A stretch of 46,000 nucleotides of DNA, taken from positions 1 through 46,000 of the forward strand of contig QMWT01000002.1 of NCBI GenBank assembly GCA_003661775.1, read 5' to 3'. The number at the start of each line of letters is the position of its first letter. Position 1 is the first letter of the stretch. The position numbers were made by a program, and so were the translations under genes. Below the pieces are notes generated by a model. It was not told the DNA's origin, searched no databases, and saw only the letters and a list, made by a program, of their open reading frames with translations. This stretch comes from Thermoprotei archaeon (GTDB lineage: Archaea; Thermoproteota; Thermoprotei_A; Sulfolobales; Ignisphaeraceae). Positions 16,066 through 24,946 of this stretch are shown one piece after another.

Positions 16066-17430
16066 TCACCAGCTCCACTTAGGATACAACTCAGCAGTGT
16101 GTATGGGATTTATTTCATTTACGTAATTTGTAAGAATCATTTTTCTGACCTCTGTGGGAACACGTGTCTGTGCTAATACCCAGCTAAGTTTCACATAAGC
16201 TACCTCAGGAAGCATGTCTTCCCCAGGGATAACTCCTACTTTAAGTAGTTCACGGCCAGTCGTATAGACGTTCATATTTACTCTTCCAAAGAGTGTCTGC
16301 GTAGTCATGACTACGGCTACGCCGTTCTCTATAGCCCTAGCGATGGAGCTTAACGTGTGCGTAGCTATGTGCCCGAGCCCAGTACCTTCTATGACTATGC
16401 CGTGGAATCCTCTGTCTACTAGAAAATCTATGATTTCTCTCTGAAATCCCGGATACGCTTTAACCAGCGCAACCTTATCGTCGAATTTTGCTTTGACTAT
16501 GAGTTCTTCAGCTGATGATGTACGTGGAATATACCTAGGATTCAGAATTTTATACTTCTTAGCAAGAGGGTCTATGAGAGCTAGAGGTCTATCGTTTATG
16601 GATTGAAAAGCATCTCTTCTGCTGCTATGTATTTTCCTCACTTTCACACCGCGGTGAACTAGCAAGGTACTATCGTCTGGAGTTGCATGCATGCACACCA
16701 TTACTTCACCTATAGGTAGTCGAGAAGCAGCTATGGAAGCACCGATGAGATTGAGTGCAGAGTCCGTACTGGGTCTATCACTACTACGTTGAGCTCCGAC
16801 GAGAATTATGGGTACAGGCAATCTTTGTAGCGCAAATGCTAGTGCCGCAGCTGTGTAAGACATAGTATCAGTACCGTGAGCTATGACCACCCCGTCCACA
16901 TTCTCGGAGATGATGGCTTCAGAGACTCTACGGGCTATTGTCTCCCAATGGTTTGGGGTCATGTTCTCGCTTAATATGCTGAACAGTACATCTGCGCTTA
17001 TCACTGCTATGTCAGCTAACTCAGGTATCAACTCTATTAATTCTTCTGGTGTGAGCGCTGGACGTACAGCTCCTGTTTCATACTCAACTTTGCTTGCTAT
17101 TGTACCTCCAGTACTTATGATCTTGATTCTCGGGAGCTCCTTACGGGTTTGCTTGACAATAGGCTTTTCGGGAGCTCTTACTCTAACTTTTTCCTCGATT
17201 ATCTCTACGCGTGTATTACTGTCTACGGCAACGCCTATATTATACCCATTATCTAGCTTAACAACTATGGTTGAAGGAGAGCTAAATGAGTGCTTGGGCA
17301 TTAACAATCCTTCTATATACACTTCCGGTTTCTTGACTATTCTTATCCTAGAACCTATGCGCGCACCTTGCTTCTCTAAAAGTTCTCTTATCTTGCCTTG
17401 ATATCCCGGTAATGGATCACGGACTTCCAA
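16066..17430 (-). CDS. gatD: Glu-tRNA(Gln) amidotransferase subunit D
   Basis: 454 residues. GatD is the L-asparaginase-like glutaminase that supplies ammonia to GatE. An N-terminal beta domain (1-95) precedes the asparaginase fold. The first catalytic Thr lies in STGGTIAS (106-113), and the second motif is VIAHGTDTMSYTAAAL with Thr-Asp at 187-188. The catalytic Lys position of asparaginases is near VPIILVGAQRSSDRPSTDS. GVAVVMTTQTLFGRVNMNVYTTGREL is further typical of GatD; in this sequence it lies near residue 375. The apparent start is TTG 17430. It is the first gene of the gatD-gatE operon. Confidence 0.96.
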   Translation of the reverse strand: MEVRDPLPGYQGKIRELLEKQGARIGSRIRIVKKPEVYIEGLLMPKHSFSSPSTIVVKLDNGYNIGVAVDSNTRVEIIEEKVRVRAPEKPIVKQTRKELPRIKIISTGGTIASKVEYETGAVRPALTPEELIELIPELADIAVISADVLFSILSENMTPNHWETIARRVSEAIISENVDGVVIAHGTDTMSYTAAALAFALQRLPVPIILVGAQRSSDRPSTDSALNLIGASIAASRLPIGEVMVCMHATPDDSTLLVHRGVKVRKIHSSRRDAFQSINDRPLALIDPLAKKYKILNPRYIPRTSSAEELIVKAKFDDKVALVKAYPGFQREIIDFLVDRGFHGIVIEGTGLGHIATHTLSSIARAIENGVAVVMTTQTLFGRVNMNVYTTGRELLKVGVIPGEDMLPEVAYVKLSWVLAQTRVPTEVRKMILTNYVNEINPIHTAELYPKWSW

Positions 17431-17529
17431 CGCTATTCACGCTTTGCAGGAATTGAAATGTGTTGGCAATAGTAAAAAGAGAACTCTCAAGTTCGTACAT
17501 AACTTCCGTTACCTAACATATTGAACTCT

Positions 17530-17724
17530 CTAACTCTTCTTAATTTTTATCGAGGACGGGGGTACGACGGGGGGTACCGGTAAACCCTGCTCCTTACGCT
17601 GTCTTATCCAGTATTCTCTTCTATTACGTACTCTAGGTACGAGGTTTCTCTTAGGCTTCGCCGGTATCTTTGGTGTTTGACTACGTACCTTACCAGCTTT
17701 CGTTAATGAACCATGCGAGGGCAT
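17530..17724 (-). CDS. rps30e: ribosomal protein S30e
   Basis: 64 residues, very basic, with the S30e signature [17 protein letters not shown] at residues 4-20 and [14 protein letters not shown]. Unlike eukaryotes there is no ubiquitin-like fusion (FUBI). The tail is Pro-rich ([10 protein letters not shown]). Start ATG 17724. A TATA box in the reverse direction, TATATAA at 17780-17774, lies upstream, so the gene has its own promoter, back to back with nop5. Confidence 0.9.
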   Translation of the reverse strand: MPSHGSLTKAGKVRSQTPKIPAKPKRNLVPRVRNRREYWIRQRKEQGLPVPPVVPPSSIKIKKS

Positions 17725-17773
17725 ATCCTTTCACCGCGTAACGCTAGCCTAAGCAACATTCAGCTGTAGTTGG

Positions 17774-17780
17774 TTATATA
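17774..17780 (-). promoter_or_regulatory. TATA box for rps30e
   Basis: TATATAA on the minus strand, preceded by an A-rich/CC element (TTAACC). The expected transcription start near 17750 gives a leader of about 25 bases. Confidence 0.5.
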
Positions 17781-17852
17781 GGTTAATAGTGCCTTGACAT
17801 AACCTGTTTTTCTGTGTATAGCAAAACAGTATTAGATTGTGCATGCAACGAC

Positions 17853-17860
17853 TATATATA
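17853..17860 (+). promoter_or_regulatory. TATA box for nop5-flpA
   Basis: TATATATA with transcription expected near 17882. That leaves a leader that carries AGGTG six bases before ATG 17901. Confidence 0.6.
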
Positions 17861-17900
17861 GGGAGCTGTGTAGTAAAGAGGTAGAATTTAGGTGTCTGGA

Positions 17901-19136
17901 ATGGCCAAGCTCTACATCGCTGATACATTGATAGGCTCATTCGCACTAGATGAGGAGGGTAATATAGTTGTAAGCGCTATGTATCCCAAGGATATAGGTA
18001 AGTTAGTAGAGGAGCTGGCAAACCTAGAACAAAGCAAACCTTCATCAGCACTGAGGAAGTTAGTTGAGGAACTTAGCAGCAAGTTCAAACCTGAGGAGAC
18101 TATGGTCGTGATAGAGGATCCTGATGTGGGTAAATTCTTCTCTGAGAAAGGGTTCAAAGTTGAGGTTCAGGGTGGTGCTGCACCTATAATCGCATTTCGT
18201 GATAAGCTACCAGAAATAGCCGTTAAGCTTGAGTTTGCGAAATCTGAAGAAGAATACAAAGAGTTTGTTCATAGGCTCGGTGTTGAACTTACTAGAAGGA
18301 AGCTACGTGGTTATGCTCAGAAGCGTGACCTTCTGGCAATACAAGCCATTAGAGCTATTGACGACATAGATAAGACCTTGAACCTCTTTGCTGCCAGACT
18401 ACGTGAGTGGTACAGCATACACTTCCCTGAACTTGACGATCTTGTAAAAGAACATGACGAGTATGCGAGAATTGTTGCTGAGATAGGCTTAAGGGATGAC
18501 ATGGATGTTGAGGTATTAAAGAAACTCGGTATTTCTGAGGGTAAGGCGAAGCGTGTATTAGAGGTGGCTAAGAAGAGCATAGGTGCAGATCTTTCGGAAA
18601 TGGATGTAAGGATGTTACAGAAGTTCGCAGGAATATGGCTCGATCTTCATAGCTTAAGACAAGAGCTCACAGAGTATGTGGCTCATGTGATGCGCGAAGT
18701 TGCTCCGAACATAACAGCGCTTGTAGGACCTCTACTCGGTGCAAGATTACTAAGCCTTGCAGGCAGTCTTGAAGAGCTAGCTAAACTGCCAGCGAGCACT
18801 ATTCAAGTACTGGGAGCCGAAAAGGCACTCTTTAGAGCATTGAGAACTGGAGGTAAGCCTCCGAAGCACGGTGTTATATTCCAGTTTCCTGAAATAAGGC
18901 GCTCGCCACGATGGCAGAGAGGTAAAATAGCGAGGGCTCTCGCTACAAAGCTCGCAATTGCAGCGAGAGTAGATTACTTCACTGGACGTTACATAGGAGA
19001 TGAACTTAAGAAGAAGTTAATGGAGAGAATAGAAGAAATAAAGAAACTGTATCCTAAACCCCCGAAGCGTGAGGAGAAAGAGAAAAGAGAGAGGAAAGTA
19101 AAGAGAAGAGGAGGTAGGAGAAGAAGAAGGAGGTGA
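17901..19136 (+). CDS. nop5: C/D sRNP core protein Nop5 (Nop56/58)
   Basis: About 411 residues. Nop5 bridges L7Ae-bound C/D guide RNA and fibrillarin, forming a dimer through its central coiled coil. Seen are an N-terminal fibrillarin-binding domain (1-125), a coiled-coil region, and the NOP domain with [41 protein letters not shown] and [14 protein letters not shown] Lys/Arg-rich tail (GGRRRRRR) ends the protein. I chose ATG 17901 because AGGTG lies six bases upstream; GTG 17892 is possible. The flpA ribosome binding site overlaps its stop codon, so the two are co-translated. It would serve the two C/D sRNAs found in this window. Confidence 0.96.
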   Translation: MAKLYIADTLIGSFALDEEGNIVVSAMYPKDIGKLVEELANLEQSKPSSALRKLVEELSSKFKPEETMVVIEDPDVGKFFSEKGFKVEVQGGAAPIIAFRDKLPEIAVKLEFAKSEEEYKEFVHRLGVELTRRKLRGYAQKRDLLAIQAIRAIDDIDKTLNLFAARLREWYSIHFPELDDLVKEHDEYARIVAEIGLRDDMDVEVLKKLGISEGKAKRVLEVAKKSIGADLSEMDVRMLQKFAGIWLDLHSLRQELTEYVAHVMREVAPNITALVGPLLGARLLSLAGSLEELAKLPASTIQVLGAEKALFRALRTGGKPPKHGVIFQFPEIRRSPRWQRGKIARALATKLAIAARVDYFTGRYIGDELKKKLMERIEEIKKLYPKPPKREEKEKRERKVKRRGGRRRRRR

Positions 19137-19143
19137 ACTCTCC

Positions 19144-19851
19144 TTGTCCGCTGTAACGAAGGTATACGAACACCCTAAGTACAAGAACGTGTATGTTGTA
19201 GAATTAGAGGATGGAAGCGCGAGACTTGCAACTAAGAACTTAGTTCCAGGTAGGAGAGTGTACGGTGAGCACCTCTACAAATGGGAGGGTGTTGAGTATC
19301 GTGAATGGAATGCTTATCGAAGTAAGCTAGCTGCAGCTCTAGTAAAAGGTTTGAAAGAGCTCCCCGTAAAGGAAGGACAACGTATACTTTACCTAGGTGC
19401 GGGTTCAGGAACCACGATAAGCCATGTATCAGATATTGTTGGCCCTAATGGTCGGGTTTATGGTGTAGAGTTTGCTCCTAGAGTAATAAGAGAACTTGTT
19501 GTTGTGGCTGATGAAAGGCCGAATCTAATCCCAATATTGGGTGATGCAAGGATGCCTAGGAAGTACAGGTACATAGTAGAGACAGTAGATGGTTTATACG
19601 CGGATGTTGCTCAGCCAGAACAAGCATCGTTAGTAGCCGATAATGCCGATATGTTCCTTAAGGATGGTGGCTGGCTACTATTGGCTATAAAGGCGAGGAG
19701 CATAGATGTGACTGCCGAGCCTAGCGAAGTGTACAAACGTGAGATAGAAACACTCAAAGCAAGAGGATTCGAAATAGTCGACGTAGTGCATCTAGAGCCT
19801 TTTGATAGAGACCACGCTATGGTGTACGCGATATATCATAGAAAGAAGTGA
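19144..19851 (+). CDS. flpA: fibrillarin-like rRNA/tRNA 2'-O-methyltransferase
   Basis: 235 residues. Fibrillarin is the catalytic subunit of C/D box sRNPs. Visible are the N-terminal beta domain, [18 protein letters not shown] motif [45 protein letters not shown], and the catalytic-tetrad region (Lys in [11 protein letters not shown], Asp in VYADVAQ-like positions). The start codon is TTG 19144, decided by GGAGGTGA at 19129-19136, seven bases upstream and overlapping the nop5 stop. No ATG fits the conserved N-terminus. Confidence 0.96.
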   Translation: MSAVTKVYEHPKYKNVYVVELEDGSARLATKNLVPGRRVYGEHLYKWEGVEYREWNAYRSKLAAALVKGLKELPVKEGQRILYLGAGSGTTISHVSDIVGPNGRVYGVEFAPRVIRELVVVADERPNLIPILGDARMPRKYRYIVETVDGLYADVAQPEQASLVADNADMFLKDGGWLLLAIKARSIDVTAEPSEVYKREIETLKARGFEIVDVVHLEPFDRDHAMVYAIYHRKK

Positions 19852-19910
19852 TCTTTTAAGCAAAGCTTATTTTACCCAGTGAAGCACATAATTAATTAAT
19901 AGAGGTATCC

Positions 19911-20873
19911 ATGAAGAAGAGTAAGCTAGTGTTAAGAGAATATCAAGGAATGATGTCGCGGATAGTTGAAGGGCTCAAGAAGAAATTCAGAGAGGTTGTT
20001 AGGATAGAGTATCCTGAAGTAGCATCAAAGAAAGCTGTTGATGTGGTGATTGGCGATAGAGGTCTGTTGAGAATATATCCCAAATTATCGCTGAGGCATT
20101 CGTGTATTGAAGAACTCAAGCATTTAGCTAAAATACTAGGGATGCCGGCGATTGCTGTTGCTAATCATGTAGAAGATATTGATGTGTTAGATGAAGTTGT
20201 ACACGTTAAACACGGCATCAAAATAGTTAACGAAAGAACAATGCTTTTGTATTTGAATGGTGCCAAAATTTTCGTGTATGAGTATAGGGGGTCGCTCTAT
20301 ACGCGTATAGATGGTAAGAAACTGCGTGAACTCAGACTTCGGCGTGGGCTTAGTCTAGGTGAGCTGGCAGAGAAACTTAAGATCAGTAGGAAGGCGCTTT
20401 ACCAGCATGAGCAAGGGAGAATGGATATGAGTATCGAAACCGCGGAGAGATTACTAGAGATATTTCCGGAGGAAGCCGAGCATGTCTTTGCCTCAATAGA
20501 TCTCTTCGCATCAAACATAATTCAGAGCAAAGGAAGTATTGAAGCTAGACCTAGAACAGATAGCGAGGCTAAGGTGTTGTCAGCTTTGGCCAAGGAAGGT
20601 GCCGAGGTGGCTATACTTAATTATTCGCCGCCCGATGTAATAGCTAGAGTGAAAGGTAGCAGGATTCTGATAGTGAGCGATAATATCAAGTATACAAGCG
20701 AAAGAATTAAGAAAATAGAGGAAGTTGAGAAAATGAGTAGTGTTATGAATGCTATGGCCGTTGCTGTAGGCGAAAGCAAGAACTTGAATAAAGAGTTTGA
20801 TACTGTCCAGTTTGTGTCACCAGCAGGATTCAAGAACTTGGTGCGGGAACTTGTGAGAAGTTCACGTGCGTGA
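19911..20873 (+). CDS. archaeal HTH (XRE-type) transcriptional regulator
   Basis: 320 residues. An N-terminal alpha/beta domain (1-130) resembles a nuclease/restriction-endonuclease-like fold (AVDVVIGDRGLLRIYPKLSLRH). Next comes a Cro/C1-type helix-turn-helix at about 140-190 (LRELRLRRGLSLGELAEKLKISRKALYQHEQG), and then a C-terminal domain of about 110 residues. This is the architecture of the putative archaeal HTH-type regulators related to MJ0164-like proteins; targets are unknown. It begins an operon with the THEP1 NTPase (4-base overlap) and trm1 (4-base overlap). A TATA-like AGCTTATTTTA lies near 19865-19875. Confidence 0.82.
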   Translation: MKKSKLVLREYQGMMSRIVEGLKKKFREVVRIEYPEVASKKAVDVVIGDRGLLRIYPKLSLRHSCIEELKHLAKILGMPAIAVANHVEDIDVLDEVVHVKHGIKIVNERTMLLYLNGAKIFVYEYRGSLYTRIDGKKLRELRLRRGLSLGELAEKLKISRKALYQHEQGRMDMSIETAERLLEIFPEEAEHVFASIDLFASNIIQSKGSIEARPRTDSEAKVLSALAKEGAEVAILNYSPPDVIARVKGSRILIVSDNIKYTSERIKKIEEVEKMSSVMNAMAVAVGESKNLNKEFDTVQFVSPAGFKNLVRELVRSSRA

Positions 20874-21424
20874 GTGGCTTGTACGTACTTATAACAGGCA
20901 GACCGGGAATAGGCAAAACAACCATATTTATGAAGGTCCTCAGCATTGTTAAAGAGAAGGGGGTTCGTGTAGCAGGTTTTATGTGTCCTGAAGTCAGGGA
21001 AAGGGGCGGCAGGATAGGTTTCAAAATAATTGATATTAGGAGTGGCGAACAGGGCTGGCTTGCATTAAGAACGGATATGCTTACAAGATTTGGTAAAAAG
21101 GGTACTTTGAGGATAGGTAGATACGTAGTGATAGAGGATGATGCACTTAGGGTAGGGTTAAAAGCACTCTCGATGCTAGACGGGGTTGACTTACTGGCAA
21201 TAGATGAGTTAGGGCCTATGGAGTTATCATTACCTAGGCTTAGGAGTGCTATACTTGATGCTATTAAGAAGGTTTCACGTGGGATGCTGGTCGTTCATAG
21301 AAAATTCAATGATTTACAGATTTTAGAAGGGGTGCGAAAGCATGGTTATAAACTCTTTGTTGTCGATGTAACTAATCGTGACCGTCTGCCAAACGAGTTA
21401 GCGAGGTACATATTACAGGAATGA
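20870..21424 (+). CDS. THEP1-type nucleoside triphosphatase
   Basis: 184 residues, typical for THEP1. Walker A is TGRPGIGKTT (about 8-17), Walker B is DLLAIDELGPMEL, and the N-terminal region contains GVRVAGFMCPEVRERGGRIGFKIID, at about residues 30-55. Family members hydrolyse NTPs slowly in vitro; the cell role is unknown, though the human homologue NTPCR is similar. The start is GTG 20870, overlapping the regulator's stop as GTGA; the stop overlaps trm1's start as ATGA. This strict coupling suggests a shared function with the flanking genes. Confidence 0.9.
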   Translation: MSGLYVLITGRPGIGKTTIFMKVLSIVKEKGVRVAGFMCPEVRERGGRIGFKIIDIRSGEQGWLALRTDMLTRFGKKGTLRIGRYVVIEDDALRVGLKALSMLDGVDLLAIDELGPMELSLPRLRSAILDAIKKVSRGMLVVHRKFNDLQILEGVRKHGYKLFVVDVTNRDRLPNELARYILQE

Positions 21425-22671
21425 ACACTATTCTCAAAAATGCAGAGTGGATTGAAATCTCTGGGAGTTTTATGGTGAGTGAATACGTTGTTAAAAAGGA
21501 GGGTTTAGCCAGGATACTTGTACCTAATCCTGATAAATACCGAAGAAGCGATGGTGTTTACGAACCTGCGTGGGCACCAGTTTTTTACAATCCAGCGATG
21601 GTTTCGAACAGAGATTCAACGATAGTAGTTCTAAAGGCACTTAACGTCAAAATAGGTTTTGCGGCTGATAGTCTAGCAGGTACAGGTGTTCGCGGAATTA
21701 GGATTGCTTTAGAAGTTGGGGGTGTAGAGCAGGTACTTATTAACGATATCGATGCTACGGCTTTCAACATTATGAAGAAGAATGTTGAACTTAATCCTAC
21801 CGTGAAACACAAGGTAAAGGTATTTAGGATGGATGCGAATGAATTCCACGGATTTCTTAGAAGAATTGGTCTAAAACCTGATTATATTGATGTAGATCCT
21901 TATGGAAGTCCAGCACCTTTTACGTTCACAGCTCTTTATGCAGTGCGTAAGGGAGGTATAATCGGTTTTACAGCTACCGATTTAGCTCCTTTAGGAGGTA
22001 AGTATCCTTGGAAAAGTATGCGTAGATACCAATCGCACGTAATAAAAACGGATTTTTATAAGGAGATGATGCTAAGGAATCTTCTTGGCTTCATAGCGAG
22101 AACAGCAACTGTAATCGATAAGGTTGTGGAACCTCTACTGAGCTATGTACATCGACACTACGCACGGGTATATGTAAGAGTGTACGAAGGAGCCTCGAGA
22201 GCTAACGATGTACTCAAGCGGTGCTTAGGATACATAGAGTATTGCGTCAAATGTGGTTATAGAAGAGTAGTACAGGGTGTGAATTCTAGGAATTTTAATA
22301 GAAGTTGCCCAATATGCTTATCTAAGATCGAAGTTCTGGGTCCTATATGGATAGGAGGATTAAGTGACAGAGAGTTTGTTAGTGAGGCGATAGATGTAGC
22401 TAGGAGAATTCCTTGGCTAGAGTCAAGAAGAGATCTCGTGGGAATACTTGAGAGTTTAAGAACTGAAGTTTGTATAGATAATCCGTATTTTAGAATAAGT
22501 AAGGTAGCGAGTTATTTAAAAGTCAACATGCCTTCGGTTCGTAAGGTTATTCAGTGTCTTAGAGAAAAAGGGTATCAAGCTGTTCGAAGCTACATGGATG
22601 TGGATAGCGTTAGAACTAATGCCAGTTACAATGATGTAATTGAATGCGTCAAGAGCACCTTTAGACAATAA
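21421..22671 (+). CDS. trm1: tRNA (guanine26-N2)-dimethyltransferase Trm1
   Basis: 416 residues, SAM-dependent, makes m2,2G26 in tRNA. Visible are VFYNPAMVSNRDSTIVVLKAL, motif I AADSLAGTGVRGIRIALEVG, NDIDATAFNIMKKNVELN, the catalytic DVDPYGSPAPF, ATDLAPLGGKYPWKSMRRYQ, and a zinc site in the C-terminal domain (C-x2-C in YCVKCGY, C-x2-C in SCPICL). The start overlaps the THEP1 stop by four bases. It is the last gene of its operon; tfeB is convergent, seven bases beyond. Confidence 0.95.
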   Translation: MNTILKNAEWIEISGSFMVSEYVVKKEGLARILVPNPDKYRRSDGVYEPAWAPVFYNPAMVSNRDSTIVVLKALNVKIGFAADSLAGTGVRGIRIALEVGGVEQVLINDIDATAFNIMKKNVELNPTVKHKVKVFRMDANEFHGFLRRIGLKPDYIDVDPYGSPAPFTFTALYAVRKGGIIGFTATDLAPLGGKYPWKSMRRYQSHVIKTDFYKEMMLRNLLGFIARTATVIDKVVEPLLSYVHRHYARVYVRVYEGASRANDVLKRCLGYIEYCVKCGYRRVVQGVNSRNFNRSCPICLSKIEVLGPIWIGGLSDREFVSEAIDVARRIPWLESRRDLVGILESLRTEVCIDNPYFRISKVASYLKVNMPSVRKVIQCLREKGYQAVRSYMDVDSVRTNASYNDVIECVKSTFRQ

Positions 22672-22678
22672 TTCATTC

Positions 22679-23116
22679 CTAGTAGTAAACATGGATACTG
22701 CTAGTTTTTCGCGATAAAATAGTCTGTATGAAACGTGTCAAGTAGGGACAACGTGTAGGGCTGTGGTAATTACCTTCATTACATCGTTCAAGTTCTTTGC
22801 ATGTAAAGCAGGGTATCGCTATTACGTTCTCTATCTTAATAGGCATGCGTATTGTATGTAATGGGCTTAGTATAGCCTCAAGCAAGTACGTGGATCTCCC
22901 ATCCTGCCTTACTGGCTGTCTACGCACTAAACCCTTTTTAACTAGGCGAAGCACTAAGCGCGCGATCTGCCTAGAATCGTAGTTTTGGAGCTCAGTAAAT
23001 TCTCTTAACCTTGATTGAAGGACGCCACCATTCTTTATGGTCTCTCTCTTTATCACTTCATACAATAATTGTTCATCAGCCGAAAGAGATACTCCAATCA
23101 TAGAGCTCATGTTCAT
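22679..23116 (-). CDS. tfeB: transcription factor TFE-beta (RPC39/RPC34-like)
   Basis: 145 residues. The N-terminal winged helix (about 10-90) is followed by a cysteine motif C103-x2-C106-x5-C112-x10-C123 (CFTCKELERC...TRCPYL), the arrangement of the Fe-S cluster in crenarchaeal TFE-beta, homologous to RNA polymerase III subunit hRPC39. TFE-beta pairs with TFE-alpha and helps open promoter DNA. Start ATG 23116 (ATG 23110 possible) is about 25 bases from an AT-rich GAATAAATAAC box. The main TFB gene lies 190 bases upstream on the same strand, but with its own context. TFE-alpha is not in the window. Confidence 0.88.
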   Translation of the reverse strand: MNMSSMIGVSLSADEQLLYEVIKRETIKNGGVLQSRLREFTELQNYDSRQIARLVLRLVKKGLVRRQPVRQDGRSTYLLEAILSPLHTIRMPIKIENVIAIPCFTCKELERCNEGNYHSPTRCPYLTRFIQTILSRKTSSIHVYY

Positions 23117-23302
23117 GCACCGTTGTGTGATGTTATTTATTCTACTTGAGGTAGTGATACCGATTCTATAAGTAGTTTTGAAGCTTATAAGCGGTAGTTA
23201 TGAATAACTGAAGAAGAGTTTTAGACGAGTTGAGGTAGATTTCAGTATAAAGAGGTTAAAATAGTTCTAATACAGCTGCGTAGTGTATCTGCATTAACTA
23301 CG

Positions 23303-24172
23303 TTATAGTTTTACTTCTATCATTAATTTATCTATCATATCGCGGTATCTGTTTCTTATAGTAACCTCCGTTACTTGAGCTGCTTCTGCAACTTCTTTTT
23401 GTGTTCTTTTCTCGTTCATTAATATAGAAGCTATGTATATAGACGCTGCCGCTATACCCACGGGGTCTTTGCCTTCGGTAAAACCTCTCTTCTTGAGTAT
23501 ATCTATTATTTTTGATGCAAGAAGTTGAACATCTGCACTTAAACCTAACTTTGTGGCTATTTGTGGTATGTACCTTCTAGGATCTATAAGAGCTACAGCT
23601 TTTCCTCCAAGAGCTAAGCTTATCTCCGCCCTTACACGCCAGTATTCATCAGCGCTTACGTTAAGATAACGTAGAACTTCTGTATGTCTTACTGGTATAC
23701 CGTGCTTTCTTAGAGCTATGATTACTGCGGCCGCTATGTAAGCGTTGATCTTGTTCTTCTTAACTGTTAAGCTATCAAATATCTTCTTAAGGAACATCCC
23801 AGCGGTTTCTTTAACAACTTCGGGAGTTCTTAGAATAGCGCATACCCTATTCATCGTTGCAAGCGCTTCAACAAGCTTTTTATCTTTCTTGGAAACTCTC
23901 ATTTTACGGTGTATGTAGCGTAACTTGACCATTTTAGAGTATTCGCGGTATTTCCTCTTTGAGAGGTCTATGTCTGTACTAAGTCCATGATCATGTACCT
24001 TGTATGTATGTGCAGCACCTGCTCGGGATCTCTTAAGCCATTCATCGTAGTTATACGCTCTCCATTCTGGTGAGTTAATAGTGATATGGTCTGATATCAC
24101 TTCACCACTTTCTATACATATTTGTTCTCCTCTAATAGCGTCAAACACTATATGTTCCGGATCGCAGCTCAT
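23303..24172 (-). CDS. tfb: transcription initiation factor TFB
   Basis: 289 residues with the full TFB layout: an N-terminal ribbon, the B-reader/linker with EWRAYNYDEWLKRSRAGAAHTYKVHDHGLSTDIDL, seen at about 36-70, and two cyclin repeats (about 100-190 and 195-285). The last repeat contains the DNA-recognition helix (RTQKEVAEAAQVTEVTIRNRYRDM). Only two of the four classical zinc ligands are cysteine (C3 and C19); the others read Glu/Ser. As I recall, Sulfolobus TFB1 has a similar reduced ribbon, so this is crenarchaeal rather than broken. An in-frame TAG five codons before the ATG rules out a longer N-terminus. It overlaps gar1 by four bases (ATGA). Confidence 0.95.
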   Translation of the reverse strand: MSCDPEHIVFDAIRGEQICIESGEVISDHITINSPEWRAYNYDEWLKRSRAGAAHTYKVHDHGLSTDIDLSKRKYREYSKMVKLRYIHRKMRVSKKDKKLVEALATMNRVCAILRTPEVVKETAGMFLKKIFDSLTVKKNKINAYIAAAVIIALRKHGIPVRHTEVLRYLNVSADEYWRVRAEISLALGGKAVALIDPRRYIPQIATKLGLSADVQLLASKIIDILKKRGFTEGKDPVGIAAASIYIASILMNEKRTQKEVAEAAQVTEVTIRNRYRDMIDKLMIEVKL

Positions 24173-24450
24173 TCTCGACCCCTTCTACTTCTTCTACCCT
24201 TTCTTTTAGGTACCAGTCTATAGTAGAGCACTGTAGAGGGATGAACGGCATTAAGTTTTGATGGCGAAAGAGGTTTAACGATGATATATGGTGAGCTAAT
24301 GGGCCCTATAATATCCACAACTCTGCCAATAACTTCGCCATCAGCTCCCATAACATGGGCTCCCAGAGGCGGTATCTCTTTGGGATTAGTGCATTTTACT
24401 ACTACGAGATTTGAAGGTGTTATATGGAGTACAGCACCCAGTTTCCGCAT
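24169..24450 (-). CDS. gar1: H/ACA sRNP protein Gar1
   Basis: About 93 residues: a single six-stranded Gar1 beta barrel (LGAVLHITPSNLVVVKC, IPPLGAHVMGADGEVIGRVVDIIGPISSPYIIVKP) and a short basic Arg/Lys tail. Gar1 binds Cbf5 and controls product release during RNA-guided pseudouridylation. The frame opens at GTG 24459, but ATG 24450 has GGTG six bases upstream and is preferred. It is the first gene of a gar1-tfb pair with a 4-base overlap, linking rRNA modification to the general transcription factor. Upstream lie 163 bases in which I see only a possible promoter. Confidence 0.9.
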   Translation of the reverse strand: MRKLGAVLHITPSNLVVVKCTNPKEIPPLGAHVMGADGEVIGRVVDIIGPISSPYIIVKPLSPSKLNAVHPSTVLYYRLVPKRKGRRSRRGRE

Positions 24451-24630
24451 CTTAAACACCGTAAGTAGTTGAGGAGCTCAAAACCATTACTATCTCTACC
24501 CAGCCGCTTAGACTTAAGTTAGTAGTTAGGTAATATCACCAATTCTTTCACTTCAAAACTTTGTAGCTAGATAAGCACTGGTAACTATCGTGTATGTATA
24601 AGGGTCTGGGTACAATTAAGAAAGAGCATT

Positions 24631-24867
24631 TTATACACCTTTATTCCTCTGTTTTATGCTGATGATAGCCTTAGCAATATTCCTTAGCAATTGCGTTTTT
24701 GAACCTGTATAACGGACCTTTACCCTACCTCTATGAATGTGCCACATACGTGGATATCGTGGCTCCTCCTCAGCTTCACAATAAAGGTTAAGCTCTCTAC
24801 ACGCTTCAAGAATATCTTTGATAGTAGGATTTTCTATAGCCAACGAAAGAGGTACTTTTCTTCCCAT
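24631..24867 (-). CDS. srp19: signal recognition particle protein SRP19 (start uncertain)
   Basis: SRP19 binds the tips of SRP RNA helices 6 and 8 and prepares the RNA for SRP54. From the only ATG (24867) the product is 78 residues: GRKVPLSLAIENPTIKDILEACREL, with the middle RMWHIHRGRVKVRY and tail IAKAIISIKQRNKGV. The conserved sequence clearly continues upstream in frame: codons 24903-24868 encode WPAYFDKKISRK, the standard SRP19 N-terminus. Between that and the in-frame TGA at 24954-24952 there is no ATG, GTG or TTG. A CTG at 24939-24937 with GAGGT nine bases upstream (102-residue product) and an ATA at 24909-24907 are possible unusual starts. It follows rps8e on the same strand, 79 bases from its stop measured to ATG 24867. 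Confidence 0.88.
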   Translation of the reverse strand: MGRKVPLSLAIENPTIKDILEACRELNLYCEAEEEPRYPRMWHIHRGRVKVRYTGSKTQLLRNIAKAIISIKQRNKGV

Positions 24868-24946
24868 TTTTCTGCTAATTTTCTTGTCAAAATATGCAGG
24901 CCATAATATATAGAAACGCTCTACTCCATCTCGGCTCAGGGCTTTG

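Noticed and set aside
17749-17946. 65-residue minus-strand frame across the rps30e-nop5 gap
   Set aside because: It covers both divergent TATA boxes and the nop5 start, has no recognisable domain and has a Tyr/Cys-rich shadow-like composition.
23117-23302. 186-base gap between tfb and tfeB as a small gene or RNA
   Set aside because: All frames are broken by early stops and no C/D boxes or tRNA fold are present. Only AT-rich promoter-like stretches (ACTTATAGAA, GAATAAATAAC on the minus strand) are visible.
24100-24172. TFB zinc ribbon with two missing cysteines read as a broken gene
   Set aside because: As I recall, Sulfolobus TFB1 has a similar reduced ribbon (C-P-P-D and C-S-E-T), so this is likely normal for the group. 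An in-frame stop also rules out a missed N-terminus.
24460-24630. 171-base gap between gar1 and srp19 as an RNA gene
   Set aside because: I could find no tRNA fold, C/D boxes or GC-rich structured block; it probably holds the gar1-tfb promoter.
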